Origin: Thozetella sp. PMI_491 | Taxonomy: Eukaryota; Ascomycota; Sordariomycetes; Chaetosphaeriales; Chaetosphaeriaceae | Reading direction: 5' to 3' | NCBI GenBank assembly: GCA_021432635.1 | Contig: MU270028.1 | Span: 606,420 to 670,419 of the forward strand | Length of the DNA: 64,000 nt | Shown here: positions 60,830 through 64,000 of the stretch, piece after piece | Layout of the letters: each line of letters opens with the position of its first letter | Numbering within the stretch: the stretch's first letter is position 1 | Program-made: the position numbers and the translations under genes | Notes under the pieces: generated by a model | Told to the model about the DNA's origin: nothing | Seen by the model: only the letters and a program-made list of their open reading frames with translations | Database searches by the model: none

Positions 60830-61355
60830 GTATAACGGCTGGCGCGGACGTTTCTGAACTGGACAAGGAGAGACGCTTATCCAGCGCTCTTCCAAACGTG
60901 ACATATTGAGTACTCAAGTCTCGATATCTAAGGCCGGGGTAGATGTTGAATACGTACGTGAGCTACATGAAGAGCAAAAAGTTACTGGAAAGTTACCTGT
61001 AGACTAGATCAGATACCCCTGTCTCTTATCCTGTGAATTCTTTCTTGTCTAAGCATAACGCCTTCTGACCATATGTGAGAGACGGACGCTCGCTTCAAGC
61101 AAAAGATGAGGTCCGGTCTCCATGCAGAATACTTTCAATACATCTCCGTTGAACCTAAAATGCGTACACATCAAGGAAATTAGTTTATGGTGATTGGGCC
61201 CGAATAGAGAATGCACGTTTCATTGAGGTCTGGTCGAAATGACTAGCTCATTCCAATAAGAGATACAGTACCCAAGCCCCGGGGGCTATAGAACCCCCCC
61301 TAAACCCCTAAATCCAGCCAAAAGCTCACTGTGGGAAACATAGGTACATAGCCTC
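60830..61355. other. Intergenic with a telomere-like tract
   Basis: A 3'-3' space between the rhodopsin-like gene and the small peptide gene. The only notable element is the CCCCTAAA-type tract listed separately. Confidence 0.5.
61293..61314. repeat. Short telomere-like CCCCTAAA tract
   Basis: A C-run followed by TAAACCCCTAAATCC resembles two to three degenerate copies of the CCCTAA fungal telomere unit. It is short and could be chance. Confidence 0.3.
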
Positions 61356-61587
61356 CTACTCGCTTTCCGTATCTTCTTCCACTACACCAGCGTCCTGGAT
61401 ACTGATGGAGTCAACACCTTTGGGTATGATAAGAGCGTTACTACGTTTGACTGAGCGCGAACGAATTAGCTTCGTAAGAATGTTCTTGGGTGACAAGCAC
61501 CAGAGTGGGCAACTTACTAGACGATAGAGGCATCGCTAGTGCAGTAGTCACTAGGACTACCGAGACGATGAGAATCTTGGGAAGCAT
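61356..61587 (-). CDS. Small secreted peptide precursor with a Kex2-type KR site, 54 aa
   Basis: Exon 1 is 61587-61518 and exon 2 is 61450-61356; the 67-nt intron (61451-61517) starts GTAAGT, has GCTAAT near its end and closes in CAG. This gives 55 codons with stop. The N-terminus is a strong signal peptide (MLPKILIVSVVLVTTALA, likely cut after Ala). A six-residue spacer leads to Lys25-Arg26. The 28-residue tail after KR begins SNALIIPKG and ends in an acidic run rich in Glu, with no Cys, Tyr, Trp or Phe. This layout (signal peptide, KR, tail) matches Kex2-processed secreted peptides and fungal RiPP precursors. The UstYa-like gene lies 1.0 kb away, with the two starts facing each other across the gap. 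There is no homology support, so gene and role are inferred. Confidence 0.55.
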
Positions 61588-62589
61588 GGTGCTATAGCAA
61601 GGGTGGATGGCTTTGGAAAGATCGTAGGTATGTGGAGACTATCTGTTACCGAAAACTGACGGGTTGGGGAGGTTAACGCTTGAAGAGTCATCGCTTTTAA
61701 ACACCAGTTTTTATTATTAGTACCGCAAGGAGGGAGAAAGGAGTCATCTGGCCGGAACCCCACTCCTTCCTTTGACAAGATCACGCCTTGTGCCCATTCC
61801 TCCCGCCCAGTCTCGCCCAGTCTCTAGATGCCAGATATCCGTGTTATCTCTTAGCATCGAAAGTCTGGCGAACATATATTAATTGGACCTCCCCTTAGCA
61901 TGACCCACCACCAGCTTCGCCCCATGCACTGGAACGCTGCGCACCTCATTTGCACGCTTCCAGTCTAACTTTTCTGGCACCCGCATCGCTGTGTATGTTC
62001 ATGTTGACTCCGGCTCGGAACACTTGCTTTGTCGGGCAGGCGTGCCGGCGCTCCCGTAAATATTAAGGCTACTTATCGTAAAACAAGGTAGTGGGAGGTA
62101 GCTAGTCAAGGGCAGGTAGAGGTGTGGCTAGGGGCCCAAGACCCGAGTCTGTGCAGTGATTTTTCGCCCCAGACATGTCGAGTTGTACAACATAGTAAGG
62201 ATCATTTGACCAATTAGTGCGCAGTGGGATCAGCAGGTCCTTGGCTCAGCCAACTGCCGCATAGCATGTACCGCCCGGTCTCTTATTCCGGTTGGCTTCC
62301 GCTCTATGCCCTGCCACATCCGTCCACTACGGCATTTTATGCGAGCGTATGAGGCAGACTGCATCCTTTAGCGAGGCGATACGGAGGACGTTCCTTTCCA
62401 AAAGGATTCCACGTGCAGATGTAAGAGGACTGGGTGGGCTAGGCAGATGGGAACCAGTGATACGAGGGAAGAAAAGGGAGTGAATGGGTTATGACTGGTT
62501 AAGCGTGCCCTGGATCTAATCGCGATCTTAGCTTCCATCTTGTCATCAAGCCTCATACTTCATTGCGAAAGCTACCACTAGCTGTGGAG
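61588..62589. other. Shared promoter region of the peptide gene and the UstYa-like gene
   Basis: The two genes start at its two ends and are transcribed away from each other, so both promoters lie here. A TATATTAATT stretch at about 61874-61884 and several AT-rich pieces are possible core elements. No other gene is seen. Confidence 0.5.
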
Positions 62590-63645
62590 ATGTTGAGTGA
62601 AGATTCCCAGGTACGACTGTTAACTGGTCATGACGATGATTTTGAGCCAGGCCTCAAGCCAGATCGCCGCCGGACCACCGCGTGGCTCTGTCAACACTCG
62701 CTAGCTACCATTATTGTCTTTCTGCTTCTATATCTTGCGGCTCTCATGACCTTCCATGCGCGATCTGCTGCCATCTGTCATTGTGACAGGCGTGAAGATG
62801 GCGGCATGCGCAAGACAAGTCACTTCAGTACGTGTTGAGGAGGCAGCGGGGCTCTTTCTCGGTTGCTGCGTGTACTAATATGACAACTTTGAAGCTCTCG
62901 CCGATCCGGTTATGCAGTACGAAGAGAGAGCCGAGTGGGGTGGACGATCGTTTCCCTGGAACCTTGAGCCGTCTGCCGAACTCGACGAAGTCTGGTCTGA
63001 CTTTTTGTGGTGTAAGTATCTCCGTTACTGCTGGTCCGTTCACCTGAAGTCGCCAAGGATAAGAAAAAATGACTGACTGTTGGGGATAACTCCCTATGGC
63101 TGTCTAGCACTTAATGTCCGGGTCAGTGAGGATGAGATGGACCTGCTCAATGAGACCCGAAAGAATCGCGTCCGCGTGACGGGTGGCGGCTACGCGGCGA
63201 CCATGGGCGTCACGCATCAGATGCACTGTTTGAACAATCTGCGCCGGCTCATTCACTGGGACCACTATCAACCTCGGCTGGCTAACATGAGCACTCATGA
63301 AGCCAGCGCGTTCACGAAGGAGCATTCGGGTATTGCAACGCCCCCCCTGCCCCTCTCCGCCGAGCATCAGCATGGTTCTAACATATCCAACCTCTTGCAG
63401 ACCACTGTATCGATTCGATCCGCCAGTCCCTCATGTGCAAGGCCAACACGAATATGTACATGTTGGAGTGGCCCGAGGTCCGCGAGGGCGAGAGTCGCCC
63501 GGAGCTGCCGTCCCAGAATGTCGTCTCGCACTCGACGTCGACGTGCGTCAACTGGGATTTGCTGGATGCATGGGCGCGTAAGAGGGCGCTGATCCCAGGC
63601 CATTTCCATTACCTATGGGTGCCGACGAAGCCAATGCATGACTAA
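62590..63645 (+). CDS. UstYa-like (DUF3328) oxidase, 273 aa
   Basis: Exons are 62590-62827, 62895-63011, 63108-63329 and 63401-63645 (introns 67, 96 and 71 nt), 274 codons with stop. After a 35-residue cytosolic leader one TM helix follows (SLATIIVFLLLYLAALMTF). Both defining motifs of the family are present: HQMHCLNNLRR (HxxHC, His155/His158) and, restored by the last splice, DHCIDSIRQSLMC (His194, Cys195). In ustiloxin, phomopsin, asperipin and cyclochlorotine pathways such proteins oxidise, cyclise or chlorinate peptides, probably with copper bound by these His residues. Length and order are normal and nothing is broken. The neighbour with a signal peptide and KR site makes a peptide substrate plausible. 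Otherwise it may serve an unrelated pathway beyond the window. Confidence 0.9.
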
Positions 63646-64000
63646 GGCCCGAAGGAAGCGATACTGAACTACTAACGCTCGAGCCACGCTAGTACTGGTG
63701 TCCGTTCTGACGATATGAACGGGCATCTGTTACTCTCGCCTAGGCGGCACGCTAAATCTCATTCATTCACATCGTAGATTGCCATTCACTGTCTGTTTGG
63801 TATGTATGGCAAAGGCCCCATCGTCATGTATTAGGCCCGGAGGCGGGCCATAACTAGAGTAGTTGCACAAGCCACGGGGCTTTGAACCCGTTAATACCAA
63901 GCCCCCGGGGTTGAGGGGTAGATCTCTGAATCCACTGTGCCGCGTAGGAGCCGAGTGATCAGTCTGCCTAAATTCCAAATTCGTTCACCAATGCGGGTCT
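63646..64000. other. Intergenic to window end
   Basis: Follows the UstYa-like stop codon. No gene or repeat is recognised. Confidence 0.5.

Noticed and set aside
61293-61314. Interstitial telomere remnant
   Set aside because: The CCCCTAAA tract is only about 22 bp with imperfect units. It is too short to claim a former chromosome end, so I list it only as a low-confidence repeat.
1-64000. CRISPR arrays, operons or bacterial ribosome binding sites
   Set aside because: The window is eukaryotic (spliced genes, Pol III tRNAs). No spaced direct-repeat array was seen.

Overview
This window looks like filamentous-ascomycete DNA, most likely Eurotiomycetes (Aspergillus/Penicillium type). Genes are split by short GT-AG introns (41-137 nt) with CTAAC- or CTGAC-like branch points. 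The families are typical of such fungi: Zn2Cys6 regulators, DUF3433, DUF3176, DUF4267, rhodopsin-like membrane proteins and a UstYa-like (DUF3328) protein. I built the exon structures by hand. In every intact model the exon lengths sum to whole codons and the junctions restore family sequence. Family names rest on recognising motifs, not on a search.

Layout. 1-1471: 3' part of an M28 vacuolar membrane protease (-). 2189-4414: seven-exon CorA-like membrane protein (-). 5895-6711: decayed NACHT-ankyrin relic (+). 6929-8294: FAD monooxygenase with one in-frame TGA (-). 9032-13339: Zn2Cys6 regulator relic in two parts, separated by about 2.3 kb of foreign-looking DNA. 13504-14932: M20-type amidohydrolase (-). 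17181-20618: large DUF3433-like membrane protein (+). 21524-22469: single-pass membrane protein (-). 24963-26482: BAHD-like acyltransferase (+). 27219-31591: sulfatase followed by an MFS transporter (+). 32590-34891: Zn2Cys6 regulator (-). 36165-37103: secreted isochorismatase-like hydrolase (+). 37364-39747: DUF3176 protein (-). 41895-44026: second intact Zn2Cys6 regulator (-).

Two tRNA-Thr(AGU) genes lie in inverted orientation at about 45 kb. Then come a secreted S10 serine carboxypeptidase (47592-49365), a DUF4267 protein, and a stretch of secreted or wall proteins: a GPI-type protein, a three-repeat GPI-type protein and a signal-peptide protein with three conserved cysteine repeats (50607-57040). 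A 12-TM amino-acid/choline permease (57439-59187, with a 15-nt microexon) and a rhodopsin-like membrane protein (59622-60829) follow.

The most interesting part is the right end. A 54-aa two-exon peptide gene (61356-61587, -), with a signal peptide and one Lys-Arg Kex2-type site, lies about 1 kb from a UstYa-like gene (62590-63645, +) that points away from it. This is the minimal arrangement of a Kex2-processed fungal RiPP locus. However, the peptide has no Tyr, Trp or Phe, so a dikaritin-type aromatic crosslink is not possible on it, and any product would be of a different kind. The many relics, repeats and lineage-specific genes suggest an accessory, possibly subtelomeric, region.
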